Positions 50,388 to 63,357 of a stretch of DNA of 64,000 nt are shown piece by piece (the first letter of the stretch is position 1; every line of letters begins with the position of its first letter). The notes beneath the pieces are model-generated. The model was not told the DNA's origin. It saw only the letters and a list, made by a program, of their open reading frames with translations, and made no database searches. The stretch is from Benincasa hispida (taxonomy: Eukaryota > Streptophyta > Magnoliopsida > Cucurbitales > Cucurbitaceae), in NCBI RefSeq assembly GCF_009727055.1, contig NC_052357.1, forward strand, positions 17,405,268-17,469,267. The letters run 5' to 3'. The translations under genes and the position numbers were made by a program.

Positions 50388-51492
50388 GCAGTAACACCCG
50401 GTTTTGGTTGGAATAACCTCTAAACAGACTATTTGAGATTTTTTTACTGAAGTTTTGAGTAGGGTAAACTGGTGATTTTGATATAAAAGGGTATTTTGAA
50501 TATTTTAAAGTTATTTAGTGAAATAATGGTATTAATTGGAAATTTTCATTGAAATGGAGGGAATTTCAGGAAAATACTTCCAAAGTAAATTGCAGTAGGA
50601 AGCCTTGCAAACACTGTGAGTGGTTATTACGTATTATCTGATTAATACATTTCTATGTATATATAAATATACATATAGAGGGTAATATTAAATAAGCATG
50701 AATGATTACGATGTCACTATGCTTGCTATGATATTGCCTGTATGTTTGTGATGGAAATTGGAATTATACCCAGGATATATAGTTAGCATGCTTGAAAGGG
50801 TAATTGGTGGGAAAATATAGTCAGCTTCGATCGACGGGAGATGATAGTCGGTGATGATCGACGGAAAATATAGTCAAGTTACCTAAGCATAGCTAACGGG
50901 AAAGAATTAGTCGATGTGCACATTGGCGAGAAAATGAGGTATAGGAAAGGTTTCCATAAAAGTTGTTATGTTGGTTTAAATTACGATCATGCCAGAAATA
51001 ATTTGCAGTTTGGCTGGGAATGTTTGACCAGTGAATGAACTGGGGATGATTCAGGGGTTTAGCTGGGAAAATAAATATAAACTAGTGGTAACGTATTCAT
51101 TGATTATGTATTGATTTTCCAAAAGTATATTTCTGTAATCAAAGTTATTGTTTATTTAAAAGATACCACTCATTGGGCTTATTAGCTCATGCTTTCCAAA
51201 TGTTTTCTTCCCCCTCAGGTAGCGGAGTGGAGCGTTCAGGGAAAAATCATTCAACCACCAAACACCAGGAACTTGGTAATCTTTCAGGGCATGACTCGGA
51301 TTGGATAGTGGAAAAATAAGTAGGATAGTTAGATTATTTGTATAAAAAAAAATTGTATGGTTATTGTAGACATGTCAAATTTTAATCTTAAATAATAAAA
51401 AGGTAGATATTATAGCTGTCATAGATTTAGATTGGTATTTCTTCATGCTCTCTTCTAAGTCTTGGACTAAGGCTCGGGAGGGGGTGTGACGA
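50388..51492 (+). mobile_element. Nested solo LTR of a second gypsy family (about 1.1 kb)
   Basis: It starts AGTAACACCCGGTTTTGG (a mutated TGTAACACCC) and ends GGGAGGGGGTGTGACGA. The flanks read CAAGC on the left and TAAGC on the right, a possible 5-base duplication with one change. It includes a TCATTGGGCTTATTAGCTCA ... CCCTCAGGTAGCGG block typical of these LTRs, and GAAAATATAGTC/GATCGACGG short repeats at 50810-50880. No interior is present. Confidence 0.55.
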
Positions 51493-52018
51493 TAAGCACA
51501 AGAGCTACACGATGGGCTAAGCCACGATGGGTGCATAATGTAGTATCTATGCGTTGATGGGGCTTGCGATACACAAGACTTGCGAGGTTAGATTGCGTTG
51601 GTCTTGTGCAAGAGATTATGGGCGTTGTCAAGCAACAAGGACATGCTAGCGTTAGTCATGAGGTATACGTTAGTAAGAGGCTAGGCATTGGTAAGACAAA
51701 CCATGTGTCAAGGGTGGCCATGTGAGAAGAGGAGTTCTAGGGTGCTGCTAAGGTCGAGATTTGCCACGCCACAACCAAACTTCCGGTTTTAGAGTTGCTA
51801 TTGTAAACATTGTAGTTTAAGCCTGAAAGTTGTAAAAATGTTATACTGTTTGAAATAAAATGAGTTTAGTCAAACAGTTGTTGTTTATATCCCTAGCTTA
51901 AAGTTTTATGAGTGTAAAAAGGTTCAGAGGGCAGTAGGTATCACAAAAAGGTGGTATCTTCCGTTCTCACGCCTTCTCTCGGGCTCAAGAGGCGGACTCG
52001 AGAGGGGGTGTGACAGTT

Positions 52019-52030
52019 TGGTATCAAAGC
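52019..52030 (+). other. Primer-binding site (tRNA-Met type) of the gypsy element
   Basis: TGGTATCAAAGC lies 4 bases after the LTR end and matches the plant initiator tRNA-Met complement TGGTATCAGAGC with one change. Confidence 0.75.
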
Positions 52031-52112
52031 ATAAGATTTTTGGGAAAGGGTATATTAGGATGAAGCTTGGTGATACTATAATATGTCTAATGTGTGATAT
52101 ATTATAAGAATC

Positions 52113-52735
52113 ATGCCTCGAAAAAGTGGCAGACCGTGCAAGCAACCAGCAGGAAGTCATGATGCTACCTCGAAAATGACAGAGGGAGACCAGGGTGGAT
52201 CGGGTCATCCATAAGCAAGAGCGGAAGAGAACGAGCAACTGCTAGAAAAATTTGCTCGGTATTTGGCAGAAAGTTTAGGAGGGATGTTAGTAGACCCCGA
52301 AAAGCGTTTTGGTATTGAGCGGTTGAAGGCATTAGGGGCCACAACCTTTGAAGGAACAACGAACCCAGCAGATGCGGAGGCTTGGTTCGTGACAGTAGAG
52401 AAATCTTTTAGGGTGATGCGATGCCCTGAAGATAAAAAGGTAACACTAGCTACCTTTTTATTTCATAAAAGAGCTGAGAACTGGTGGCGTATGTTTGAGA
52501 GCAGAAGAAGAACAGGGGGAGAAATTACTTGGGAGGAATTTGATAATGTCTTCCATGACCAATTCTATCCCCAAAGATTTTGCGACGCAAAGTGAAATGA
52601 ATTTCTGGACCTCATGCAAAGTTCATCATCGATAGCCGAGTATGAGCAGAAGTATATAGAGCTTAGTAAATATGCCACCGGCATAATTGAGGATGAAGGT
52701 GAAAGATGTAGAAGGTTTGAAAGAGGGACCGAGAG
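52113..52735 (+). pseudogene. Gypsy gag remnant (Retrotrans_gag domain)
   Basis: From MPRKSGRPCK at 52113 the frame breaks early; a second open stretch at 52263-52595 reads ALGATTFEGTTNPADAEAWF and VTLATFLFHKRAENWWRMFE with WEEFDNVFHDQFYP, the conserved core of the gag domain of Ty3/gypsy elements. After a stop it continues with EFLDLMQ, SIAEYEQKYIELSKYA. The remaining gag, protease and pol are missing: at about 52735 the sequence jumps to a repeat also present at 54178. Not functional. Confidence 0.88.
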
Positions 52736-54440
52736 GTCTAGTTCCTGAGCCTGTGAGAAGAACCTCGTATGGGATGGTCAGAGGGCTAACAGGCCTAACT
52801 TTTGAGCCCATAAGTAGGGATCTATGTGCACATAGGAAACACAGAAGAGTATGTGTTTATGATTAGTATCAGTTTAACTATCTACCATGTGTGTAGGTAG
52901 AGTTGAGAAAAGACTCATTCAAGGCCGAGGCTTGAGTGTTAACCTCGTAGTTGTGATGTGCTTGTATTATTATGAGTTAAAAGAGACTTTAGAAGTTGTT
53001 TACCACTCACCTTGGTTAGGTAGGAACCTTTCTCTCTAGAAGTTCCTTGGTTTCCTCGGGCTCCCTTTTGAACCCTAAATTCTAGATTCAACTTCAAGCT
53101 TAGATTACTCATCATTCTAAGCCTTATCTTGAGACATTTCCTTTTACAAACTTAGCCTCATTAGAGTCTTATGCATTAATGCTTCCTAACACCAAACACG
53201 TGGTTTCTTTTTGGCTTTATACATATACTCTAATGCCCATCGTGGCTTGGCCTATCGTTTAGCTCATCATGTAGCTTTTGCGCTCATCGCGTAGCTCATC
53301 GCCTAGCTGCCTCAACGTATGCCCAGTCTTAATCGTCTAGCTTTGTGCCCATCCCATAGCTTATCGTCTAGCTGCCTCAACGCACGTCCAACCTCAATAG
53401 TCTAGCTTTGCATCCATCGCATAGCTTATTGGATGATCTCGCTGTCGCTCATCGTCTAGCACTTACATCTACCACCTAGCGCAACACCCATCATGTAGCG
53501 CATCGTTTAGCTTTTGAGCCCATAAGCGGGGATATATTTGCACATAGGGAACACAGGAGAGTATGTGTTTATGAGTTTGACTATCAACCATGTGTGTAGG
53601 TAGATTTGAGAATAGACTCATTATGATTAGTATCAGTTTAACTATCTACCGTGTGCATAAGTAGAGTTGAGAACAGACTCATTCAAAGTAGAGGTTTGAA
53701 AGTTAACCTCGTAGTTGTGATATGCTTGTATTATTATGAGTTGAAAGAGACTTTAGATGTTGCTTACCACTTACTAAGCTTCTTGAAGCTCATTCTTTTC
53801 TTTCATGTTTTTTCTTCCTAGGTAGAGAAAGGTGAGGAGTTCCAGGGTGTTGCTAAGGTCAAGGTCTGCCATGCCACAGCCACACTTTCGGTTGTAGAAT
53901 TGTTGATGTAAACTTTGTAATTAAGACGGTGATTTGTATAAACGTTATACTGTTTGTAATAAAATGAATTTAGTCAAACAGTTGTTTTTTATATCCTTGG
54001 CTTAAATTTTTATGAGTGTAAAAGGTTTAGATGGGCAGTAGGTATCATAAAAGGGTGGTATTTGCCGTCCTCATGCCTTCTCTCGGGTTCTAGAGGTGGG
54101 CTTCAAATCTCATGTTTTATTTTCATGTCTTCCTTGCAGGTAGTAGAAGAGTCCAGGTTGTGGGAAGTGATCAATAGGTCTAGTTCCTGAGCCTGTGAGA
54201 AGAACCTCGTATGGGATGGTCAGAGGGCCAACAGGCCTAGCTTCTGAGCCCATAAGCGGGGATCTATGTGCATATGGAAACACAAGGGAGTATACCGGGA
54301 AGTCCAGAGGAACCTGCGCCTGTAGCGCCACCCAGACTATCAGGGGGCTACCACTGGGGTCAACTGTGGCTAGAGTATTTAGGAAAACCAGAGGGATGTG
54401 TGGTAGAGTAGATTCCAAAGCCACTTGAAAGCTTAGAAGA
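52736..54440 (+). mobile_element. Rearranged gypsy 3' portion with duplicated blocks
   Basis: The block CTAGTTCCTGAGCCTGTGAG...GAGCCCATAAG...GGGATCTATGTGCA occurs at 52738-52840 and again at 54178-54275. The block ACTATCTACCATGTGTGTAG occurs at about 52879, and again in variant form near 53583 and 53640. 53255-53640 is the inverted partner of 48130-48470. 53830-54103 repeats the end of the 5' LTR (GCTAAGGTCAAGGTCTGCCA ... TTATACTGTTTGTAATAAAA). Together these show a 3' LTR plus shuffled pieces. No pol was found. Confidence 0.6.
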
Positions 54441-55283
54441 GTTTATTTTTCAAGGTAGGGCTGCCAGAGAAGAATTTCATTTCTTATATGGTGATAAAAA
54501 TACCATATTCAACATAAATAAACAACATCGTAATTTAATGCATAAAAATGTATTTATTTAAAGTTGAATATATTTTCAAAACAACCTTTGAAAACATGTC
54601 TTATTACTAAAACTTTTCATACGTTATGAAAAATTTAGTAATAGAGCTTGGAGAAATAGAATTTCTTTTATGGTGATAAAAACATCATATTCAACATAAA
54701 TAAACAATATTTTAATACCTCTTACTATTTTAACTGAGATGTGTTCCCCATTGCCAACTAGTAGACTTATTCCCTTAAATTGAGTATTTTCCAAGATTTA
54801 CAATCTACTTGTAATGAAGAAAAAATTCTGATAATGAAACATTACTCAGCAATCAAGGTGTGAATCTGTATTCTCCACCAAGAATTCAGTAAATTAAATT
54901 TACTTGTTCTTATTTTTCTTCTCTTTGAGGTATTTCTAAAATTCTTCATCATCTAACATCCCAAACTAATTGGAAAACATTTTCCTAATTAGTTACAGTC
55001 ATAATAATTTTCTTGGATGCCAAAAATACTCAACTTTGCAGGTCATTTAGTTTTCCATGGCTCTAACATACAATATGTTTTTTCATGACTTTATCTTATG
55101 TTCCAAATACATCATATGTAAACTAGAAAATAAAAGTAAGATATCATCGCAAAGATTATTCATGAACACTTCATAAATTGACAACAATTCTTTTTGAGAA
55201 CGTTTCCCAAATTGAAAGACAAAATTACACCATCTTTATTTGTTGATGACACATTTCAAAGTAACATATTTACCAAAATTTTA
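54441..55283. other. AT-rich repeat-derived DNA, no gene seen
   Basis: A word TATGGTGATAAAAATACCATATTCAACATAA-like (about 54488 and 54675) occurs twice about 190 bases apart. It is possibly old retrotransposon interior; nothing recognisable. Confidence 0.4.
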
Positions 55284-57409
55284 AGGGGCTGTTTGGGACG
55301 CTGAGTTGAGATAGGATGTCTGGAGTTCATATGTCTGTGGAGTTCATATATCTATGGAGTTCAAATGTCTTTGTTTGGGGTGTAGAGTTATTTGGCCTAA
55401 GTTCATATGTCTGTGTTTGAGGTGCAGAGTTGAGTTCAGATGTTTGGGATATCTAATGCAGTTTTTTGAACTCTACTCATCTTTGTTTGAATAAAAGATG
55501 GATTGCAATTTTTTTCTTTTAATTGTTAAAACTTTTCTTTCTTTCTTTTTTCTTCTTTCTTTCTTTTTTGGGCAATGAACAAACCCATTATATTTCTTGT
55601 AGAAATATGATTAAATAAAATGAGAAACTAAAGAGAAACAAAAACTTTTGATTCCTAATTTTTCTCCATGAATTTCATTATCATCTTCTTAGTTTTCTTC
55701 TTCTTCCAATTGTTGCTCTATATTTTTACTATATAATGATTTTTTTTAATTAAATCTCTCCCATCATCTTAGCAGCCAATAGAATGTCACCACATTTCTT
55801 CAACAATTTCACTTTCAATTCCTCTGAATTTGGAGAATCATCAGAGAACAAATCTCTATTTTTCACTAATTCTTGTTGGAAAATATTTCGAGAAAAAAAT
55901 TTTCATTTTATGTTTTTTTTTATATGTTACATACTTACTTTTCGTTTAAATATTCTTAACATTCATTTGAAATGTGAATTTAATCAAATAAAAATATTTT
56001 TTACAATTTTTTATGTATAAATATTGCACTTAATGTAAACAAAATAATATATATTTTTTTTATATAATCAACAACCCTACAACATACTTTAACAATCACC
56101 AGTCTTATAATAGTTGAAAGTGGTTGTCGACGTTGATTATCGAAGATTCTTTCATTGGAGTTTGCAGTTGGAGGTGGTTGTTAGAGCCTGCAATTGGTCG
56201 CATGAAGTGAAGGGCCTCTTACCAAAGAGTTCCATGAGTGCGTTCGGATCGCTCCGATCTCACCGTGATCGAAATTCACATTATACATTCAAAACATACA
56301 GTTATGCAAACAAATACTAATTATTGGCATGCTATGAACAACAAAATAACAAGAGAATGAGTGCCATACCAGTTGAAGACGTTCTTCAAACTTCAAAACT
56401 CGATGCAGCGGAACCCTCCACGTGATCTACCAATGCCCAGCAACAGCGTCAACAATAGCATCACGGACAACCACACGAACACGAATGCCATGGGGACGAC
56501 ACCACCATTAAAGAGCCCCGGGTATTCTCGGTGTGAAAACCCAAAAGGTGGTCTTTGGTGAATTTGGTAGAGGAAGCAGGAAACACGAATCGTGTAGGCG
56601 ATAAAGCAAGTGGGAGGGAAAAGACGCTATCGCAAATAGCAGATGCTTACGTTTAGGAGAAGCTACACGATCATATAGGATTTACTGAACGATCGTTTAA
56701 GGAAAAGGTATACTATCGTTTAGAAAATTGGTACACTAAATGATCATTTAGAGAAGCTACGGATCGTGTAGGCGACGTGTGCAATCGTTTAGGCGGCGAG
56801 GTGGACGATTGGTTTAGGCGGAGAGGAGCTATTGTATAGTCTCTCGATTTTCTTAAGTGATCGTTTAGGAAACACCAACGCGCTTTCTCAAGATTTCTCT
56901 TAAGGCGATTGAACAACAGGCGATTCAAAAATGCAATTTTTTTTTCATTTTAATTCATCGGTTACAATAACCGACTCTGCCCCACTAACCCATGCCCGAA
57001 CATGAATTTTGGATTAATTATCATATAATTAACTAATTAATTAATAAATAAATATAATCATATTATATTATTATCCTATAGTTTGATATAACATATCTAT
57101 TATAGTATTTTCTCCTCTACTTGATATAAATCATATTTATATCTAATTTCCTCCAAAATAATGTATCTCATAAATTTAGCCAATTATATCATATATAATT
57201 AACCAATCCAATTATATCATATATAATCGAACTTCCTCTTGTCAATTTGAACATTTCAAATTAACTCAAATACTGGTTCTCAACTTTATCCAAGCTACAC
57301 AGGGGACCTAATGAACCTGTGGCTCGAAGCTCCAACGGTCCGTGAATAGCTGACTAAACTCTTTAGCTATAAGATCCACTATTCGTTAACTGTCAGACAT
57401 TAAAGTGGA

Positions 57410-57817
57410 CCATCATGTTAACCACATGTTCACGAACAGAGGTGTCTTCTTCCATTTTGTAGTTGAATATGCATTTAAGAGCCTCATGCATAAGTTGTTC
57501 AGACGGTTGTCCAAACATCCCCCATAGGGACTCCATGATCTCACGCGCTGAGACCATAACTCATATTTCTTGACCAAGACTTCAGAAAGACTTGCCAAGA
57601 TGTAGGCTCGGGCCTTCTCATTCGCCCTAGTTCATCACTCGTATGCCTCCCGAACATTTCAAGCCGCATTAGGAGCTAGAATAGAAAGACAAGACTCTGT
57701 GAGAGCGAACATGAGATCCTCGATGATCCGGATCGTCGTGATCATGTGTTTCCATGTTGCAAAATTATCACCATTAAGTTTTTCGGCACTTAGCAATGCC
57801 AACGTGGCTGTTGCCAT
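57410..57817 (-). pseudogene. Copia gag N-terminal fragment
   Basis: Starts at ATG 57817 (minus): MATATLALLSAEKLNGDNFA then TWKHMITTIRIIEDLMFALT, the usual N-terminus of plant copia gag polyproteins; later EKARAYILASLSEVLVKKYE. The frame is broken (a stop near 57640 and frame changes) and it runs into LTR sequence at about 57405. No protease, integrase or reverse transcriptase follows. Confidence 0.85.
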
Positions 57818-60412
57818 TTTGAAAACATTGCTGAAAATACGAACAAAACTTTATTAGATTTTGCTAAACCACTTTTAAACCAATCAATTTTGCAAAACAG
57901 TTTCAAGTGCCCTAAGTTATAGACTTCTATTTTGCAATGATGCCACAGTGAGGCAGGACAAACGCCACCAGTGGGATGATCAGTTGCCCCTTCGCTGGAT
58001 GAGACATTCTCAACCATTAGGCAGAACCAACTCTTGGAACTGAACCTAATAGCCACCATTTTTCGATCTAGAATCGTTAACCTTTAACTATTCCGCGTAA
58101 TTGTAACCCCTCGCTTTCGGTTTCAGATTCCCGCCCTAATGAGCCTACCATAGAGAAGAAGCAGATTAGGACAAAATACTAAGTTACCTTATCCTCTTAC
58201 AAGAGATCAAATAAAGCAATGCGCAAAACTGCCATCCTTTAGGGGACACTCCCAGGGTGCCTCGAGGCGATGCGCAATAACTTTATTCAACCTAACGAGG
58301 GAGACCGAGGGATATGCTATCGCAATTCTCGCTCCCACTTACTATGAACACTCTCTCCATCCACCTTGATATTGACCTACCCAAACACCATCCGTTGGGG
58401 GGACACGTAAAGGTGTCGTGAGGCCGAGGGTAGATCTCACGATGTGGACTATTTTGGAGAAACTTGAAAGGTTTAAGTGAAGCATTTTATGCCCCAAGTA
58501 CCTCCCACTGAATGTTCTACCTAGGGATTCATTAACCTAGACAATCCGGCTACTGATTTTAGTCTAAGTTGTCTTTTTAAACTCTGCTCATAAACAATGT
58601 TTGTCTATGAAATATGAACAAGTTCAAGTAGTCACATTTAAACACTTTAATGGACTTTACTTAACTTGCATGAATGCATCAAATCTATCTAATTCACCTT
58701 TCCAGGTAAGTTCCCAGGTAGGGGTGTTACGTTTCCATCAACTTAAATACCCTAGCCTAAATAGAACCCGCCTTAGACAAAAGGTCCCTTATAGATAGAT
58801 TTGCTACACTTTAACCTTTTATTAGCCAATTTAATCCTATTAAACTGATTAAAAGATTAAAGCCTTAGGGTTATTAATTGTATTAGAACTGTGAACTTAG
58901 GTCTATGTGATCCAAGTTTTACACACTTTAAAACCATGAATTAAACCTAAGTGAGCATGCATGTCCTTCTTATTTCTTTTAGTTCTAATTTCTCTTTAAC
59001 TTCTAAAAAGAAACAACTAAAAACATTGCATACAACGAGGCGTTTATAAAATTTATAAAGTAACCTATGTGTCATGCTTCATGAAATGTCCGGTCATTAC
59101 TATATATAACTTTTATATAACGCGTAGCAACTAAACAAACATGTTATCATTCACCCTCATACTATAACAATTATAATATAAAGATGATGCATGTCTATGC
59201 TTTTTATGCATGCATAAATATAACTCTTATATCATATGATGCATGAGCATGCTCTTACATAATGAAATCATGCTTCTCTAAATTATAACAATTACAATAA
59301 AGAGATGACGCATGACCGTTGCATAACCTAAGGTGGGATTTACTATATGTGCATGCCATATGACATATAATAACATACATCACATGCAATAAATAAAGGA
59401 TTAATGGACCGGGATGAGCCTTTACAAAAACCAGAATGAAAAAACCCTATATATTACATTTTTCATCGAGCAAACCGGTTCACAGGCGAATCGGGTCTTG
59501 AACCGTCAGAAGGTCTTCGTCGTGTATTCAGTAGGTAGACGATCGTTCAATGCGCACTAGATGATAGGAGCATAAGTAAACAATCACGTAGACGACGACG
59601 AGGCTGCGAAGCCTGATCGTCTATGTGATCGTGTAGCGCGACGACAGGTAAACGATTTACCTTTGCGTTACTAAGCGATTATTTAGTTTAGTATTAAGCA
59701 TAAAGCTTCTACCTCCCCCCCCCCCCACCCCCCGCACCTCCCCAAACGATCGTCTAGCGACGCGCGCTTTAAACGATACACGAGGCATCTCATCGTCTAC
59801 ACCGATGCAGTGCAACCAGGTAAACGATTTACCTTACGATGCTAAGCGATCGTTTAGTCAGCTACTAACGATGAAGCTTGTTGACCTACGATCGTCTAGC
59901 GCGCACGTGCATTAAATGATACTCAGTGATCGCGTACCGATCGTCAAAATGATACGATCAACTCTTGATCGCATACCCCATCATTTAAACGATGCATTCA
60001 ACAGCGTTCGCGTACTCTTTCATCTTTACGATGCGATCAACAATGATCGCGTAAACATCTTCTGCACGATGCAATCAACCCTAGATCGCCTCCTTCCTCG
60101 ACGAACTGCAACGCTTGCCCAGATCGCGTACCACTCTTATGCAACGCTTGCATAGATCTGCTTCTTCGAATGACTCAACTTCAAACAAACTTTGAATACA
60201 GATTCGATAACGATTATTAATACCAAAACGCAGAGGCCTTACAAACAATCGCAAATGTAAAGGATTTAAATCAAACCGAGGCTTATCATCTAAAACATCC
60301 ATTAATCTGCACATCCACAGCAAAATTTAACCATATAATCAGTGTAGAAATGTACCACCAAGAACGTAAAAGTCATTTCGTTGCAACAGATGAAATCAGA
60401 GTATCAGTTCTG
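57818..60412 (-). other. Copia 5' leader (non-coding)
   Basis: Between the primer-binding site and gag. 57990-58500 aligns with 63560-63870 at the window end. 59490-60130 is an array of ATCGTTTAG/CTAAACGAT and CGATCG words with a C-rich patch at 59715-59735. No gene. Confidence 0.65.
59490..60130. repeat. CGATCG/ATCGTTTAG repeat block in the copia leader
   Basis: Words such as AAGCGATCGTTTAG, ACGATCGTCTAGCG, GATCGTCTATGTGATCG and AAACGATTTACC recur many times. The same class appears in the LTRs at 40010-40170, 56640-56880 and 60850-61090, so LTR and leader share it. Confidence 0.7.
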
Positions 60413-60424
60413 GCTCTGATACCA
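60413..60424 (-). other. Primer-binding site (initiator tRNA-Met type) of the copia element
   Basis: The minus strand reads TGGTATCAGAGC, 2 bases from the LTR end, an exact match to the usual plant copia primer site. Confidence 0.88.
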
Positions 60425-63357
60425 ATTGAAGGATCTTTTATCGAAGAGTTCCATGAGCATGTTCAGATCGCTTCGATCTCACCGTGACCGAAATACATAT
60501 CATACATTCAAAACATATAGTTATGCAAACAAACACTAATTATCGGCATACTATGAACAACAAAATAATAAGAGAATGAGTGCCATACCATTTTGAGATG
60601 CTCTTCAAACTTCGAAACTCAACGCAGCTGAACCCTCCACGCGATCTACCAATGCCCAACAGTAGGTCAACAATAGCAGCACGAACAACGCACGACCACG
60701 AACTCCGTGGGACGACACCACACTAAAGAGCCCCGGGTATTCTCAGCATGAAACCTAAAGGGTGGTCTTTGGTGAATTTGGTAGAGGAAGGAGGAAACAC
60801 GAATCGTGTAGGCGCAAGCAAGTGGAGGGGAAAAAGACGCTATCGTATAGTAGAATGCTTATCATTTAGGAGAAGTTACACGATCGTGTAGGATTTACTG
60901 AACGATCGTTTAGAAAAGGTATACGATCGTTTAACAAAATCGCACACTATACGATCGCTTAGAGAGGCTATGCGATCGTGTAGGCACAGTGTGCAATCGT
61001 TTAGGGGCAAGGTGGACGATCGTTAGGCAGAGAGAAGCTATCATATAGTCTCTCGATTTTCTTAAGTGATCGTAGGAAACACCAACGTGCTCTCTTCACG
61101 ATTCTCTTACGGCTATTGAACGATAGACAATTCAAAAATGAAAACCTTTTTCATTTTAATTCATCGGTTACAATATCGACTCTATCCCACTAAACCACGT
61201 CTGAACGTGAATTTTGGATTAATTATCATATAATTAACCAAATTAATTAATTAATAATATAATCATATTATATTTTATCCTATAGTTTGATATCACATAT
61301 CTACTATAGTATTTCTCTCCTCTACTTGATATAAATCATATTTATATCTAATTTCCTCCAAAATAATGTATCTCATACATTTAGCCAATTATATCATATA
61401 TAATTAACTAGTCCAATTATATCATATATAATCGAACTTTCTCTTGTCAATTTGAACATTTCAAATTAACCCAAACACTAGTTCTTGACTTTATCCAAGC
61501 TACCCAGGGGACCTAATGGACTTGTGGCTCGGAGCTCCAACGGTCTGTGAATAGCTGACTAAACTCTTTACCCACGAGATCCACCACTCGTTAATTGTCA
61601 GACATTCCACTAAAGACCAACAGCTGAACTCTTCTTACTACAGATATATTTCTGTGTCCATCAGATATAACCAATCATGAGTACGATGACTCTTCGCAGA
61701 TGCTCGTAAGTACGGTTGGGCCAAATTACCGTTTTTCCCTTGTAGTTACATCTCACTCCTTAAGTACCACTGATTCCTCTAATAAATAATACAACATAGT
61801 CCAACTATATGTGAACACCTCTCGAGCTAAGAGAAGGTGTGTGGCGCCACATTTTTTAAGCCCCGGAATCAGCCCTTAAGGGAGCTATCTATCTACTTGC
61901 CCCTAGCTCGGGGAAGGAGTGAATTCCATCTTGTGTAGCTGAGTTCCCAGCTCCTAAATCAGACGAATCCCCAAAATGGTAGGTTTGAATCGGCGATTTT
62001 GCCACTCGCACCCATACAAATCAAAAGACCGCCCTCAATGGCAGGAATTCCTAACTCACTCAGAATTGAGGTCATATTACCTATGGTCATTCTAGTGAAG
62101 TGAAGTCTCTGTCATGAATGGTGTTATATAACGAGACATTAACATTTCGTGGTCAGATCTTATACAAACTCTTTGTATAGGACGTCACCGCTTGCATGTC
62201 CTTAACATGAATGATCAGAAGCAGACCATCTGTGACAAGTCACAACACTTGTGACCATTTCACAAAGCGGGCTGCATCGGTAGCGTTACTAAGATAAGGT
62301 TTCCCTCCTATATCCATATACTACAGACTATTTTGGTTATCACTCAAGACATGATCCACTTGTATGTCATCACATACATGCTTGAGTCACATACAGATAA
62401 TCAAGGATTTTATGTTTATTGGTTTGTAGTAAAGCAAATAAAATAAGTAACTGAGCAAAAATACAAGATGTGAAGTAAATATCATATATTAACAACACAA
62501 GTATTCGTATAAACTGTTTACAAACTATAGGACACGAGACTTTAGGGCATCAACCTCAACAGTGGTATTGGAGTTGGTTGTCGAAGTTTGTCATCGAAGG
62601 TGGTTTTCAAATCTCGAAGTTTGTTGCGTGAAGGTGGTCGTCAAAGTTGATCATCGAAGATGATTTTTGCCAGAGATTGTAGTCAGATGTGGCTATCGGA
62701 GCCCGAATGTTAATCACATGAAGGTGGTATTAGAGTTGGTTTTTAGGGTTTGTCCAGGGAGATGGTTGTCTAAGCTTTGAGTTGGTTGTCAAAGTTGCTC
62801 GCTCAAAGGTGGTCATTGAAGGTGTTTTTCATCGAAGTTTGTAGTCGGAGGTGGTTGTTAGAGCCTACAAAGGTGGTTTCCATAGTTGGTCATTGAAGTT
62901 TGTTGTCGGAGCTTGAAATTGGTCATCGGAATTGGTAGCGCGAAGGTGGTCGTTGGAGTTGAGTCACCGGAGGTGGTTGCCAGAGCTCGAAATTGCTTGT
63001 CGGAGTTAGTGTTGCGAATGTCGTCAAAGCCCGGCGTTAGTCGTTGGAGTTGTCATCGGAGGTGGATGCCAGAGCCCGGATTTCATTGTCGGAGTTGTCA
63101 TCGGAGGTGGTTGTCGAAGCCCGGAGTTGGTTGTTGGAGTTGTCATCAGAGTGGTTGTTGGAGCCCAAAGTTAGTTCTCGGAGTGTGGTAGTGACCAATG
63201 AGTGAAGCCATTAAAAACAATGGAAGAAGGGAGAGTTGGGGTGAATTGATAAAATATACCAACTCAACTCCACAAACTTTAAAGTTTGTGGGCCAAAAAA
63301 TGAGTTGGTATATTATTCCAACTCAACTCAACTCATATTTGTGAGCCAAACACCCCT

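Larger units (their letters stand above)
48461..52014 (+). mobile_element. Gypsy 5' LTR (split), TGTAAGACCC ... GGGTGTGACA
   Basis: It starts TGTAAGACCCTAATCC and ends GAGGGGGTGTGACA at 52014, ends that are inverted repeats of each other. A primer-binding site follows at once. Its middle (50388-51492) is a nested LTR, so the LTR proper would be about 2.4 kb. Much of 48.78-49.76 kb is a degenerate ATGCGTTG/GATGCG repeat. The last 290 bases (51725-52014) recur at 53830-54103, which I read as the end of the 3' LTR. The left border is less certain than the right. Confidence 0.6.
56208..62561 (-). mobile_element. Copia LTR retrotransposon inside TIR element C, internally deleted
   Basis: On the minus strand the 5' LTR runs from 62561 (TGTTGAGGTTGATGCCC) to 60427 (…CCTTCA), 2135 bases, followed by a primer-binding site TGGTATCAGAGC (60424-60413), a long leader, and a gag fragment (57817-57410). 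Then the sequence passes straight into a truncated 3' LTR (about 57405-56208). All of pol is missing. The two LTRs align well over about 56208-57400 (perhaps 85-90% by eye), so the insertion is not very young. The LTR and leader contain ACGATCGTTTAG arrays. Confidence 0.85.
55284..63357 (+). mobile_element. Non-autonomous TIR element, copy C, split by a copia element
   Basis: The left end AGGGGCTGTTTGG is at 55284 and the right end CCAAACACCCCT at 63346-63357. The left part (55284-56207) and right part (62562-63357) align with the two halves of copy A; joined, they are about 1720 bases, close to the 1672 of copy A. The break falls inside the minisatellite (CGCATGAAG | GTGGTATTGG, which reads continuously in copy A as a CATGAA..GTGTATTGG-type unit). 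This confirms a single ancestral element later interrupted. The minisatellite part at 62562-63190 gives a 101-codon open frame not taken as a gene. Confidence 0.75.

Noticed and set aside
54195..54428. 77-codon frame in the gypsy 3' portion
   Set aside because: It repeats sequence found at 52740 in rearranged retrotransposon DNA, with no recognisable domain.
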